This document shows positions 21,789 through 29,849 of a stretch of 64,000 nt of DNA, piece after piece (the stretch's first letter is position 1; each line of letters begins with the position of its first letter). The DNA comes from Enterovibrio sp. JCM 19048. GTDB taxonomy: Bacteria; Pseudomonadota; Gammaproteobacteria; Enterobacterales; Vibrionaceae. The translations under genes were made by a program, and so were the position numbers. The notes beneath the pieces are model-generated. The model worked only from the letters and a program-made list of their open reading frames with translations. It was not told where the DNA came from and did no database searches. The stretch is from the NCBI GenBank assembly GCA_001310415.1, contig BAXE01000003.1, forward strand, positions 124,001 through 188,000. The letters are read 5' to 3'.

Positions 21789-22502
21789 ATGAACCAAAAG
21801 GAATTAACCGTCGGGATCCTCGGCGGAATGGGGCCGGAAGCCACCGTTGATTTAATGCAGCGTATCATCACCGCCACCCCGGCGGATGATGATGCCGACC
21901 ACATCCGTATGTTGGTGGATAACGATCCGAAAGTACCATCGCGCATCAAGGCGCTGATTGAGAAAACCGGTGAAAGCCCGGGCCCCTACATGGCGAAAAT
22001 GGCGCAGGGGTTGGTGAAGGGCGGGGCGGATTTTCTGGTCATTCCCTGCAATACCGCACACAAGTTCTACCCAGATGTGGCAGAGGCGGTGTCTGTGCCG
22101 GTGGTGAATTTGCTGGAATTGGCCGCGACTACCATCAACCACCATTTTCCGGATATCAAAAAAGTCGGTTTGCTGGCGTCGACTGCTGTGCAAATGACCG
22201 AGCTCTACGTGCCAGCCTTCGCCCGATACGAGACGACGCCCATTTTCCCGTCAGCCGATATGCAGGAAAAAGTGATGACGCTGATTAAAGCGGTGAAAGC
22301 GAAAAACCAGACCCCGGAAATGATCGACGACCTGAATCAGGCAGCGGACGACCTTCGCCAGCAAGGCGCCGGCTGCTTGCTTATCGCCTGCACCGAGCTT
22401 TCCGTGATTTCGACAGTGCTTAAAACGGAACTGCCAGTCTTTGATGCGGCGCAGATCCTCGCTGAACACGTTGTAGAGAAAGTGAAGGGAAAGAGTAATT
22501 AA
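21789..22502 (+). CDS. Aspartate/glutamate racemase family protein
   Basis: 237 residues, intact. GILGGMGPEATVDLM at the start, FLVIPCNTAH (first catalytic cysteine) and LLIACTELSVI (second catalytic cysteine) are the two-cysteine signature of cofactor-independent Asp/Glu racemases. It closes the cluster, 3 bp after dctM. It may interconvert D- and L-forms of an imported or intermediate acidic amino acid. Confidence 0.88.
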   Translation: MNQKELTVGILGGMGPEATVDLMQRIITATPADDDADHIRMLVDNDPKVPSRIKALIEKTGESPGPYMAKMAQGLVKGGADFLVIPCNTAHKFYPDVAEAVSVPVVNLLELAATTINHHFPDIKKVGLLASTAVQMTELYVPAFARYETTPIFPSADMQEKVMTLIKAVKAKNQTPEMIDDLNQAADDLRQQGAGCLLIACTELSVISTVLKTELPVFDAAQILAEHVVEKVKGKSN

Positions 22503-22618
22503 ACTGGATTTGTTGGGCCCAACGACTGTAACAATGACTGACTCAGTTCGCGAATGAGTGGTTTGTTCATGCATGGGTCGTTACACTGCTTGAAGACAAT
22601 CAAACAAGGAACGGCGAC

Positions 22619-23095
22619 ATGATCCAGAAAGGTCAAAAACTACCTACAGCAACGCTGAGCGAACTCACCAATGAAGGCATGGTAAACCACAACACCGATG
22701 ACCTGTTTGCCAACAAACGTGTTGTGCTTTTTGCTGTACCCGGCGCGTTCACGCCCACCTGTTCTAATGCGCACTTACCAGGTTACGTCGTTTTGGCTGA
22801 TGAGATTAAAGCGGCTGGCGTTGATCTTATCGCGTGTGTTTCTGTTAACGATGCGTTTGTGATGCAAGCGTGGGGCGAAGCGCAAAACGCAACAGAGATC
22901 CGGATGCTGGGTGATGGAGATGCCAGCTTTACCAAAGCCCTCGGCCTTGAGATGGACACCACCACGTTTGGTGGCATTCGCTCAAAACGCTATGCAATGG
23001 TGATTGAAAATGGCGTAGTAACCCAGCTTAACGTCGAAGAACCAAAGCAATTTGAAGTCAGCAACGCTGAGACTATTTTGGCAACGCTAAAGTAA
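22619..23095 (+). CDS. Peroxiredoxin (Prx5 / AhpE-TSA type)
   Basis: 158 residues, intact. The peroxidatic cysteine lies in VPGAFTPTCSNAHLPGY, the signature of the Prx5 group; VNDAFVMQAWGEAQ and FGGIRSKRYAMVIENGVV are also typical. The enzyme reduces hydroperoxides using glutathione/glutaredoxin or thioredoxin. It borders the cassette array, and its 3' end with the following leader is repeated at 29679-30250. Confidence 0.92.
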   Translation: MIQKGQKLPTATLSELTNEGMVNHNTDDLFANKRVVLFAVPGAFTPTCSNAHLPGYVVLADEIKAAGVDLIACVSVNDAFVMQAWGEAQNATEIRMLGDGDASFTKALGLEMDTTTFGGIRSKRYAMVIENGVVTQLNVEEPKQFEVSNAETILATLK

Positions 23096-23110
23096 TTTCT
23101 GAGATGAAAG

Positions 23111-23140
23111 TGGTTCAGAATGGCTTGTTCTGAACCAATT
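23111..23140 (+). terminator. Rho-independent terminator of the peroxiredoxin gene
   Basis: GGTTCAGAA and TTCTGAACC form a 9-bp stem with an 8-nt loop, followed by AATTTT. The same hairpin is repeated at 29867-29896. Confidence 0.7.
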
Positions 23141-23241
23141 TTCGTCCACATCCTCAAAAGCACATTTCTTAGTTTTAAATCCCTTCTGAAAGGTTGGTCT
23201 AGCGCGTTTTTGCTCCAAGCCTGTATGCGCCTCCAGCTTTT

Positions 23242-23286
23242 AGTCCCTTCCCCTTTTCAAGGGGAAGGTTAGGATGGGGTTGGTTT
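23242..23286. repeat. REP-like GC-rich palindrome
   Basis: CCTTCCCCTTTTCAAGGGGAAGG followed by TTAGGATGGGGTTG. A related motif family occurs at 57843-57955. It is absent from the second copy of this leader, so it was probably inserted here. Confidence 0.55.
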
Positions 23287-23423
23287 TGCCCCAGTGTGAG
23301 CCTGCATCAACTTTAAAACGGAATATGAGAGCCTCCCGTTTACCATACTTTCTATCATCCAAACCTTAATTTTTCACTGTTGATACATACAGAAAATGCA
23401 AAGGTGTCGCATAATGCTGAAAT

Positions 23424-23580
23424 AACACCATTTTGGGGTATTTTCACAAGGTTATTTTTGGCACCGTGAGAAAAGTCTTTAAAAACAGAGGGAAAGTCGC
23501 TTTAAGAATACAGTGGCTTGTTATTATTGGACAAAATGGGGTGTTTAAATACCCCATTTTGGGATCTAATAAATTGTTAA
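23424..23580 (+). promoter_or_regulatory. Leader / attI-like head of cassette block A
   Basis: AT-rich sequence that ends with AAAATGGGGTG, TTTAAAT, ACCCCATTTT (10-bp inverted repeat) and then AATTGTTA, the point where cassette 1 begins. The same last 46 bp, with few changes, precedes the first cassette of block B at 30206-30252. Position and conservation fit an attI-like insertion site and possibly a cassette promoter; no integrase gene is adjacent. Confidence 0.5.
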
Positions 23581-23586
23581 CTCTAT

Positions 23587-24036
23587 ATGCATATGAATTT
23601 AATTCTCGAAAATACTGAACAAGTGAAATATTTCACATACATGGCCGATGTGTTTTCTGCATTAAGTATAAGCTGTACAGACTATGACTGGTATATCAGC
23701 GACATAGAGACAAATGGATATCTTGTTGATGAGGGATGGTACAGTGGCGAGTCTTTGGACTCCCTAATTCAGGGAAATAAAATTCAGTTTATTTGGGCTG
23801 TTTTCTCAGCATTTCCAATAGGTACAAAGTTTGACGTTACTGAAAAGCCCTATATAGATGGAAATCCCGATTACTGGAATGGTTCCAACCCAGAACCTCA
23901 ACTAGATCGGGCACTTTTTGAAATAGGTTGCTGGGATAGCAGCGCTACTATTTTGGTTGGAGTGTCATCGCAACTAGCGGAAAACTTCATGGCGGTTTAC
24001 ACGGATACACGAGAGCTGGAGCGCGCTGCAAAATAG
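23587..24036 (+). CDS. Cassette A1: hypothetical protein
   Basis: 149 residues (or 147 from the second ATG at 23593), the first cassette after the leader and so probably the best expressed. The sequence is acidic and aromatic-rich (YDWYISDIETNGYLVDEGWYSG), with no signal peptide or membrane segment. I do not recognise a family. A small acidic cytoplasmic protein of this type could be an immunity or antitoxin protein, but nothing proves it. Confidence 0.65.
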   Translation: MHMNLILENTEQVKYFTYMADVFSALSISCTDYDWYISDIETNGYLVDEGWYSGESLDSLIQGNKIQFIWAVFSAFPIGTKFDVTEKPYIDGNPDYWNGSNPEPQLDRALFEIGCWDSSATILVGVSSQLAENFMAVYTDTRELERAAK

Positions 24037-24039
24037 AGC

Positions 24040-24159
24040 GTTTACAAGGCTATGAACGGGACGCTTTGTCAATGCGGCAGCCTTTCGAAGTGTTGTGAAT
24101 ACAAAGGATTAATGCATTTTTGGGCGGTTTGGTAAGCGCCCGTTATTGCAACGTTATAT
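24040..24159 (+). repeat. attC site A1
   Basis: 120-bp attC: left core GTTTACAAG (unusual for TAACAAG), right end GCCCGTTATTGCAACGTTATAT, with the crossover at GTTA 24153. Confidence 0.8.
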
Positions 24160-24169
24160 CGGGGTAATC

Positions 24170-24606
24170 ATGGATGTAACCGAAAAAATCAATACCAGTT
24201 GGGGATGGATCGGCATTGAAGCAGTTGAAGTCATCGAGGAAAACGATTTTGGTAATCTCTTAATACGAGATTCATCCAGTAGGTTTTGGCGTTTATGCCC
24301 GGAAGAGTTGGAATGTGAATTGATTGCTGCCAATCAGCAGCAGCTTGATAAATTGCTCAACGACGAAGAGTTTTAATCGACTGGCACATGTCGGCTTTAG
24401 TTGAGGTTGCGAAGAAGACGCTCGGCACACTATGTGAGGGTCGGAAATACTGTTTGGCTATTCCAGGACGTTTGGGGGGTGAGTACGATATATCCAATAT
24501 CAAGACCATCGCTTTAAACGAGCTGATTAGTTTTTCTGGAAACCTTGCACGTCAGATCAAAGATTTACCGCCGGGTGCAAAGGTAAAACTCAATGTGGCT
24601 AAATAA
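24170..24606 (+). CDS. Cassette A2: Tdi1/DUF1851 immunity-like protein (frameshifted)
   Basis: Starts MDVTEKINTSWGWIGIEAVEVIEENDFGN. The frame stops after LLNDEEF at 24376; one extra T in the TTTT run at 24371-24374 restores EEFLIDWHMSALVEVAKKTLG and a 145-residue protein. FGNLLIRDSSSRFWRLCPEEL matches the T6SS immunity Tdi1 C-terminal (DUF1851) pattern, which blocks the Tde1 DNase in Agrobacterium. Cassette A5 at 26024 is an intact close paralogue along its whole length. Immunity against a delivered nuclease is inferred from the family. Confidence 0.75.
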
Positions 24607-24616
24607 AACTTGGCTG

Positions 24617-24737
24617 ATATAACAAGGCAATAAACTCGGACGCTTTGTCAATGCGGCAACTTTTCAAAGTGTTGTGAATACAAAGGATTAAGCAGTTTTG
24701 GGTGATTTGGTAAGCGCCCGTTATTGTGACGTTAAAT
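24617..24737 (+). repeat. attC site A2
   Basis: 121 bp, left core ATATAAC, right end GCCCGTTATTGTGACGTTAAAT; very close in sequence to A1 and A8. Confidence 0.85.
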
Positions 24738-24751
24738 TACAGGGAAAAGTC

Positions 24752-25147
24752 ATGCGAAATCTCATAGCCACATTATTCACGATTTTGGGTGCAACTTCAG
24801 TTCAGGCTTCCGAGTTTCCACCAAATGTCGAAATGAATGTCAAAACAATTAAAGCTCTAATTGATGCTGGTTCTAACCCTAAAAATCCGCATCCCCTGGA
24901 GCATCACTTTTACTGTTTAAATCAAGAGTGTTTGAGCTCTTTAATGGCTAAAGGTGAATCATTAGGTTATCGAGCTGCCAATACTGGAACTAGCATTTAC
25001 GAAGGTACGAAGTATTGGTATGGAGACTTAATCAAGGAGGCGATTTTAGACCTTGATCTAATCAATCAGGAAAATTCATTAATGTTAAAATTTGCTAATG
25101 ATTTCGACGCAGATTATGACGACTGGGGCACGCCGGTAGTTGAGTAA
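24752..25147 (+). CDS. Cassette A3: exported RraB-like protein
   Basis: 131 residues starting at ATG 24752 with a clear signal peptide ending ATSVQAS. The mature part has LEHHFYCLNQECLSSLMAKGESLGY, a KYWYGDLIKEAI segment and DADYDDWGTPVVE near the end, the layout of the RraB (RNase E inhibitor, PF06877-type) fold with its YDGWG motif. An exported RraB-like protein cannot act on RNase E directly, so its job is probably different. Single-gene cassette. Confidence 0.65.
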   Translation: MRNLIATLFTILGATSVQASEFPPNVEMNVKTIKALIDAGSNPKNPHPLEHHFYCLNQECLSSLMAKGESLGYRAANTGTSIYEGTKYWYGDLIKEAILDLDLINQENSLMLKFANDFDADYDDWGTPVVE

Positions 25148-25271
25148 TTTAACAAGGGCTTCAAGGGGACTAAAAACACTGGATCAATTTTTAGTTTTTT
25201 CAGGTTTTGGTTCTTAAGGTGGTTTTTTCGCAAGAATCGCGTGTTTTTTGCACCTTAAGCCGACGTTATGT
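25147..25271 (+). repeat. attC site A3 (divergent type)
   Basis: 125 bp, left core AATTTAAC, right core GACGTTATG. The interior (AAGGTGG...CACCTTAAG stem) is unlike the other sites, suggesting the cassette came from another integron lineage. Confidence 0.75.
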
Positions 25272-25295
25272 GCTTTATGAAACTAGAGAGATCGA

Positions 25296-25889
25296 ATGAT
25301 GAAGGACAATTCCAGCGATAAGAGCGCTCTTCGTAAGCGAGCGAATGAGATTAAGGATTTTACCTGCAAGAACCTTATTGTCGTTCTGGAAAACCCTAAA
25401 ACACTTAAAAACATCGGTTCTGTTGTCAGAAATGTAAATGCCTTAGGTGCAGAAAAAGTTTACATCGTAGACGAAAGCGGGGCTTTACCCGATGATTGGC
25501 AAGATATGCGTCACTGGAATCCGCTTGTTAAGCCATCTGCCTCTGCAGTTAAATGGAGTTTCGTTAAAAGGTTTATCTCAACCCAATCCTGTATTGAGCA
25601 CCTAGAAAGCAACAAATTTGAATCAATCGCTACTTCGCCCCACGTGAAAGGAAAAGTAAACGTCGAACTCAGTAAGGGTGACTATACCCAAAAGCGGCTG
25701 GCTGTATGGTTTGGTAATGAGTCAAAAGGGCTAAGTGAGCAGGTCATCGAGTCAAGCAGTCTCTGCGTTAGCATCCCAATGTTTGGCATCATTGAAAGCC
25801 TTAACCTTGGAACTTCTAGCGGCATTGTGCTTTATGAAATTACAAAGCAGAGAAGAGAATTCCAAGACCGCAAGTACGGTCGAATTTAG
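25296..25889 (+). CDS. Cassette A4: TrmH/SpoU-family RNA methyltransferase
   Basis: 197 residues from the first ATG of ATGATG. The SPOUT methyltransferase motifs are all present: motif 1 NIGSVVRNVNALGAEKVYIVD, motif 2 AVWFGNESKGLSEQVIE, motif 3 SIPMFGIIESLNLGTSSGIVLYE. It would use S-adenosylmethionine to 2'-O-methylate RNA through a trefoil knot site. Length is close to TrmL/TrmH-like single-domain enzymes. A ribosomal or tRNA target is likely; resistance methylation is possible. Confidence 0.85.
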   Translation: MMKDNSSDKSALRKRANEIKDFTCKNLIVVLENPKTLKNIGSVVRNVNALGAEKVYIVDESGALPDDWQDMRHWNPLVKPSASAVKWSFVKRFISTQSCIEHLESNKFESIATSPHVKGKVNVELSKGDYTQKRLAVWFGNESKGLSEQVIESSSLCVSIPMFGIIESLNLGTSSGIVLYEITKQRREFQDRKYGRI

Positions 25890-25895
25890 CACCGC

Positions 25896-26013
25896 ACCTA
25901 ACAAGCAAATAAACGTGGACGTTTACTCGTGGCGCATTTTTTCAAAAAAATACTATGATTTAGGCGTTTCAAACAGTTTGTGCTAGTAAACGCCCGTTAT
26001 TTGAACGTTATAT
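25896..26013 (+). repeat. attC site A4
   Basis: 118 bp, left core ACCTAAC, right end GCCCGTTATTTGAACGTTATAT. Belongs to a second subfamily with GGACGTTTACTCGTGGCGCA inside, shared by A7, A10, B3, B4 and B5. Confidence 0.88.
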
Positions 26014-26023
26014 CGAGGTAGTC

Positions 26024-26461
26024 ATGGATGTAATTACAAACATCAATAATAGTTGGGGCTGGATTGGCATTAGAGCCGTTGAAGTCATCAAAGAGAATGA
26101 CTTTGGTAACCTCCTGATAAGAGATGCATCCGATAGGTTTTGGCGTCTATGTCCTGAAGCGTTGTCATGTGAAATAGTAGCTTCTAATAAGGAACAGTTT
26201 GATGAACTGCTCAGTGATCAAGAGTTTATTCTAGATTGGCATATGAGCTTATTGGTAGATGTTGCGAAGAAAGAGTTGGGCGAACTAAGTGAAGGCAGGA
26301 AGTATTACCTAGTAAACCCAGGTAAATTGGGTGGTAAATACGATATATCCAACATCAAATCTATAACACTAGCAGAACTAATTAGCTTGTCTGGGCATTT
26401 GGGGTACAAGATTAAAGATTTACCACCAGGTGCAAAAGTAAAGCTAAAAGTGGTCAGGTGA
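26024..26461 (+). CDS. Cassette A5: Tdi1/DUF1851 immunity-like protein
   Basis: 145 residues, intact. NNSWGWIGIRAVEVIKENDFGN, LLIRDASDRFWRLCPEAL and LPPGAKVKLK are shared with cassette A2, so the array holds two related alleles. The FGNLLIRD...WRLCPE block is the Tdi1 C-terminal (DUF1851) pattern of T6SS immunity proteins. No signal peptide, consistent with cytoplasmic protection. Two variants in one array suggest selection for a varied immunity repertoire. Confidence 0.8.
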   Translation: MDVITNINNSWGWIGIRAVEVIKENDFGNLLIRDASDRFWRLCPEALSCEIVASNKEQFDELLSDQEFILDWHMSLLVDVAKKELGELSEGRKYYLVNPGKLGGKYDISNIKSITLAELISLSGHLGYKIKDLPPGAKVKLKVVR

Positions 26462-26470
26462 ACTGAACCG

Positions 26471-26550
26471 ATATAACAAAGCCATCAAAGATCTCCCCTT
26501 TGGTGGCTGGACTCGCAAAAACCGCTCGCCCTTTATGGCAGCCGTTAGCA
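26471..26550 (+). repeat. attC site A5 (short type)
   Basis: 80 bp, left core ATATAAC, right core GCCGTTAGCA; different length and interior from the main families. Confidence 0.75.
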
Positions 26551-26563
26551 GTACAGACAAATT

Positions 26564-26860
26564 ATGGCGCTAGATATACATATAATGCAAAATGGCCAAC
26601 CAAAGGAATGGATCTACTCTATAGATTCTGAGAAGTGGCTTTTGTTCAAAGAAGCATTTGAGATATTTAAAGCTAAAACTGGCTTAACAATAGATCAATA
26701 TTCAGATACCAAATTCTCATCAGGTCTTCAAATCTTAATTGATGTGCTTAAGTCAGTCGCACCACAGTACGGAGAAAGCGTTGAGATGTTCTCAGAATTT
26801 ATTGCTGTGTTGGAAGCTGCGGCAAGTAATGGTAAAAATATAATTTTTGTTGGTGATTAA
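26564..26860 (+). CDS. Cassette A6: hypothetical protein
   Basis: 98 residues (MALDIHIMQNGQPKEWIYSID). Single-gene cassette between two attC sites. The sequence looks like a compact helical/strand mix with an acidic centre and no signal peptide. No family recognised. Confidence 0.65.
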   Translation: MALDIHIMQNGQPKEWIYSIDSEKWLLFKEAFEIFKAKTGLTIDQYSDTKFSSGLQILIDVLKSVAPQYGESVEMFSEFIAVLEAAASNGKNIIFVGD

Positions 26861-26865
26861 TGTAC

Positions 26866-26967
26866 TGCTAACAAGGCCGTTAAACAAAGGACACAAAACA
26901 GCAGGCTGTGCTCCTTCGTCGCAAATTTTAGCCTGCTATTTTGTGCCGTTTACGGCAAGCGTTATGA
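26866..26967 (+). repeat. attC site A6 (divergent type)
   Basis: 102 bp, left core TGCTAAC, right core AGCGTTATGA. The arms GGACACAAAACAGCAGGCTG and AGCCTGCTATTTTGTGCC pair, as expected for a folded bottom strand. Confidence 0.78.
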
Positions 26968-26985
26968 GTATGGCGAGTGTTATCG

Positions 26986-27243
26986 ATGGATCGGGAATTA
27001 GACTTGGACAATTGGACGAAACAAGATTGCTATGATGCCATGACGTTGTTCATAAATTACTACATGGTGGGTGACGAAAAAGATAGATGGAATGCATTGA
27101 TAAAAGAGTGCATTTCTGAGAATCAATTTCCTCCCGGCAAGGGGTTTCTGCATGCGATTGATAAGGCAATTAAAACATCATCGAAGCCCAGTATGAAAAA
27201 TAGAGTTGAGTTGTATCAGAATATCTGTGGCTTTTGTATCTGA
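26986..27243 (+). CDS. Cassette A7: hypothetical protein
   Basis: 85 residues from ATG 26986 (an in-frame GTG at 26977 would add three). Begins MDRELDLDNWTKQDCYDAMTLF and is helical and acidic in the first half, basic later. It ends with ICGFCI. Not recognised; no signal peptide. Confidence 0.6.
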   Translation: MDRELDLDNWTKQDCYDAMTLFINYYMVGDEKDRWNALIKECISENQFPPGKGFLHAIDKAIKTSSKPSMKNRVELYQNICGFCI

Positions 27244-27253
27244 GTCAACATAC

Positions 27254-27372
27254 TCATAACAAGCGAATGAACAAGGGACGTCTACTCGCAGCGCATTTTT
27301 TCATAGAAACGTTGTGATTCACGCATTTCAATCAGTTTGGGCTAGTAAACGCCCGTTATTCGAACGTTATGT
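27254..27372 (+). repeat. attC site A7
   Basis: 119 bp, left core TCATAAC, right end GCCCGTTATTCGAACGTTATGT; same subfamily as A4. Confidence 0.88.
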
Positions 27373-27390
27373 GTGAAATTCAGGAGGAAA

Positions 27391-27969
27391 TGATGAACTT
27401 TAGGAAGCAGTCTTTTTTATTTTCATCTTTGTTTTTTGTCGGTGGGTGTAGGACGACCCCCGCAGATCAACTTTATTCTGGCTTACCATCTCCCCCTCAT
27501 GGTTTTTCTTGGTACGAGAGTGTTAATGGTGTTGGTACCTTCTTAAAACCAGATGGATGGTTCGTTAAAGAAGAGTCGAGTGGCCAAACAAACGCAGTTT
27601 TTCATCTCCAAAGAAAATATCGAAGCGAGTGCTCGTTTCCTGACGGGCATGACAGTTCATCAAATGAATAGCTGGTCGGATTCAAATAGTTCTAAACCAA
27701 GCCAGTATGCACATGAATTTGCAAAGAAAATAGCATCTACTGGTGAGGTTATAATAAATACCGTGATAAAAGGCAATCAAAACGATATGCATGTTGTTAG
27801 GTTGCTAAGTAACAATAGCGGAAAAGCAACAATAGTGCACTATTTGGCAATAGGTATGGATTCACGTGATCAACTGTATCTAATTGCTTATGAGTCACCT
27901 GAGCCAGAGTGGCGCGCCAACGAAAATAACGCTAGAGAAATGCTAAATTTATTTTTCTTGGGTGAATGA
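27391..27969 (+). CDS. Cassette A8: lipoprotein (frameshifted)
   Basis: AGGAGG lies directly before ATGATG, so I start at 27391. The N-terminus is a lipoprotein signal with lipobox FVGGC. The first frame ends at 27671; one extra T in the run at 27598-27602 gives QTNAVFFISKENIEASARF and continues to 27969, total about 193 residues. The mature part includes AYESPEPEWRANENNAREMLNLFFLG. No family recognised. The array otherwise encodes mostly cytoplasmic proteins. Confidence 0.65.
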
Positions 27970-27972
27970 AAT

Positions 27973-28094
27973 ACATAACAAGGCAATTAACGAGGGACGC
28001 TTTGTCAATGCGGCTGCTTTTCAAAGTGTTGTGAATACAAGGGATTAAAGCGGTTTGGGTGGTTTAATAAGCGCCCGTTATTGCGACGTTATAG
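27973..28094 (+). repeat. attC site A8
   Basis: 122 bp, left core ACATAAC, right end GCCCGTTATTGCGACGTTATAG; same subfamily as A1, A2, A9 and B1 (GGACGCTTTGTCAATGCGGC inside). Confidence 0.88.
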
Positions 28095-28108
28095 GTAAGT
28101 CAGTTTTC

Positions 28109-28426
28109 ATGATCTCAGTTATGAACAACACCAAATGGCGAGAGCTTCGAAAGGCAATGTCTTGTTTAGGCGCAGCTAGTCCTCAATGGAAAGTCAAAAT
28201 TCTCTCAACTGGCTATCAGTCAAATTGGGACGGTGACTGGTGCTATCATTTTGCAGACGACAATTATTCAGATATTGAATGGGTTGAAATCAAAGTGGAT
28301 GGCGAGCCCCAACGTTCACTTGTTCTGAACGCTCTAAAAAATGTCCATGTGGCAGGCTCTCTTACTGAAGATGGATATAGGATCTACGGATATGTTTCAG
28401 ACTTTAACTCAGTCGATTATCTCTGA
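28109..28426 (+). CDS. Cassette A9: DUF6678-like protein
   Basis: 105 residues from ATG 28109 (or 101 from ATG 28121). NNTKWRELRKAMSCL, then WDGDWCYHF, then IEWVEIKV and EDGYRIYGY follow the pattern I associate with DUF6678. No signal peptide. The function of the family is unknown to me; small size and cassette context would suit an immunity protein. Confidence 0.65.
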   Translation: MISVMNNTKWRELRKAMSCLGAASPQWKVKILSTGYQSNWDGDWCYHFADDNYSDIEWVEIKVDGEPQRSLVLNALKNVHVAGSLTEDGYRIYGYVSDFNSVDYL

Positions 28427-28434
28427 GAAACTTC

Positions 28435-28556
28435 CTATAACAAAGCAATAAACTCGGACGCTCTGCCACTGCAGCGGCTTTTCTAAACATTTGGAATACA
28501 AAGGATTAAAGTAATTTTGGGCGGTCTTGTAAGCGCCCGTTATTGCGACGTTAGGT
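28435..28556 (+). repeat. attC site A9
   Basis: 122 bp, left core CCTATAAC, right end GCCCGTTATTGCGACGTTAGGT. Confidence 0.85.
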
Positions 28557-28586
28557 TTCACATAACTTCAATTGGATTAATCAAAT

Positions 28587-28810
28587 ATGAATATTGATAA
28601 GATCAAAGATGTTCTATCCGACAATCTGGGGGAAGGCTTCAAGATCGTTGATGAAAATGGCGAAATGACTGCTGCAATTGAATGGTCGATTGGGTTCAAT
28701 TGTCAGATGACGAAAATGATATTCAAATAGAAGTCTATTTTGAAGATGACAGTAAAAAGATCTTTCCTAAAGGTCTGAAACTTCGTCAAATATGGCATGA
28801 ACACTCATAG
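28587..28810 (+). CDS. Cassette A10: small hypothetical protein (frameshifted)
   Basis: Starts MNIDKIKDVLSDNLGEGFKIVDENGE at ATG 28587 and would stop after 46 residues. A one-base shift near 28687 opens the reading VDWVQLSDDENDIQIEVYF...LRQIWHEHS to a stop at 28810, total about 74 residues. The joined protein is acidic and fills the cassette as expected. Family unknown. Confidence 0.5.
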
Positions 28811-28864
28811 CAAAGTTTGTTGATGTAACTAATGATCTTTGTTCAAAGTAAGTCGGGAATTTTT

Positions 28865-28982
28865 ACCTAACAAGCAAATCAACGTGGACGTTTACTCGTG
28901 GCACAGTTTTTCATAGAAACGCTGTGATTCAGGGGTTTCAATCAATTTTGGCTAGTAAACGCCCGTTATTCGAACGTTATGC
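28865..28982 (+). repeat. attC site A10
   Basis: 118 bp, left core ACCTAAC, right end GCCCGTTATTCGAACGTTATGC; A4 subfamily. Confidence 0.88.
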
Positions 28983-28983
28983 A

Positions 28984-29478
28984 ATGAGAGTGTGGATGTT
29001 TGTTCTTAACATTTCTGATGATGATCTGACGTATAAGCAATCTAGGTGGTTGTTAGAGTACGCTCGAATAGTCGGGTGCGATCGATTTAGTTTTGATCTA
29101 GAGGTTAAGGAGAAAGACTTTGCGAAAAAATATCAGCATAGTTTGCTTGAGCAACTTAAGCCGTTCAGTCTTGAGCCAGAGCAAGCGGAAATTATCGTAA
29201 TGTACAATGGGGAACCGAGTATTCGCCATCAAAATATGTGGGCCTTAAATAACGATAGTATTCCAGTCATATTGAAATACATGGGTAGAAATTTGCTCGA
29301 TGACAGGAAGGCTGTCAATGAAGGCGTATCCGGTTGGCGTTTTTATAAAAAGAATGACAACAAGGTATATGCTAGTGCTGTATATGGGTTTGACTATTTT
29401 TTCTTTTTCGAACCCCCTGAGGGACTTATCAATCGCTTGGGTGACTCAGCTAAGGTTGGTCGCATAACAAAAGCATGA
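28984..29478 (+). CDS. Cassette A11: hypothetical protein
   Basis: 164 residues from ATG 28984, directly after the attC crossover. MRVWMFVLNISDDDLTYKQSRW at the start; later YGFDYFFFFEPPEG. No signal peptide. Not recognised. Its last residues (RITKA) are read from the left arm of a truncated attC, so the natural C-terminus may have been altered by the rearrangement that ends block A. Confidence 0.6.
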   Translation: MRVWMFVLNISDDDLTYKQSRWLLEYARIVGCDRFSFDLEVKEKDFAKKYQHSLLEQLKPFSLEPEQAEIIVMYNGEPSIRHQNMWALNNDSIPVILKYMGRNLLDDRKAVNEGVSGWRFYKKNDNKVYASAVYGFDYFFFFEPPEGLINRLGDSAKVGRITKA

Positions 29479-29500
29479 ACGAGGGATGTTTAGTCGAGGC
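29462..29500 (+). repeat. Truncated attC ending block A
   Basis: Left core GCATAAC and about 30 bp resembling the A4/A7 subfamily (GAACGAGGGATGTTTAGTCG) are present, but the right half with GCCCGTTAT...GTTA is missing. Unrelated sequence follows to about 29678. Confidence 0.6.
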
Positions 29501-29678
29501 AATCGTATTGTCGGTAATGTTTCCTTTGTTTGTAGTGCAGTTTATGCAATTCACACTAGTGGAAAAATTATTCTACTACTTGGTGTCAGTCTTCTTTACA
29601 TGGGCAATCTTCTCAAAAAAATCGTCGCTATCAGTTTGATGTGGTTAAGTACACTTGGTTTAAGTAGAGAGAATTAGC
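29501..29678. other. Junction segment between array blocks
   Basis: AT-rich, not similar to the attC or leader families. A 63-residue + strand ORF (29486-29677) with a hydrophobic middle (IILLLGVSLLYMGNLL) crosses it; I do not consider it supported as a gene. Confidence 0.4.
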
Positions 29679-29849
29679 AAATGCATCAAAAGCGCCTGGC
29701 CTTGAGATGGACACCGCTACTTTTGGTGGTATTCGCTCACACGCAATGCAATGGTGATTGAGAATGGCGTAGTAACCTAGCTTAACGTTGAAGAACCTAA
29801 GCAATTTGAAGTCAGCAACGCAGAGACCATTTTGGCAACGCTGAAGTAA
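29679..29849 (+). pseudogene. 3' fragment of a second peroxiredoxin gene
   Basis: Matches the last third of the peroxiredoxin gene at 22619-23095 at roughly 90% identity by eye (GGCCTTGAGATGGACACC...GCAACGCTGAAGTAA). It lacks the 5' part, has CAG changed to TAG (stop in VVT*L) and a one-base change of frame near 29740. Third-position differences show the copy is diverged, not a recent duplicate. Confidence 0.85.

Noticed and set aside
23096..23580. Expected integrase gene (intI) at the array head
   Set aside because: Only about 440 bp separate the peroxiredoxin gene from cassette 1, with no tyrosine-recombinase motifs on either strand.
29486..29677. 63-residue ORF with a hydrophobic centre at the block junction
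   Set aside because: It begins inside the truncated attC and has no ribosome site; composition is not convincing.
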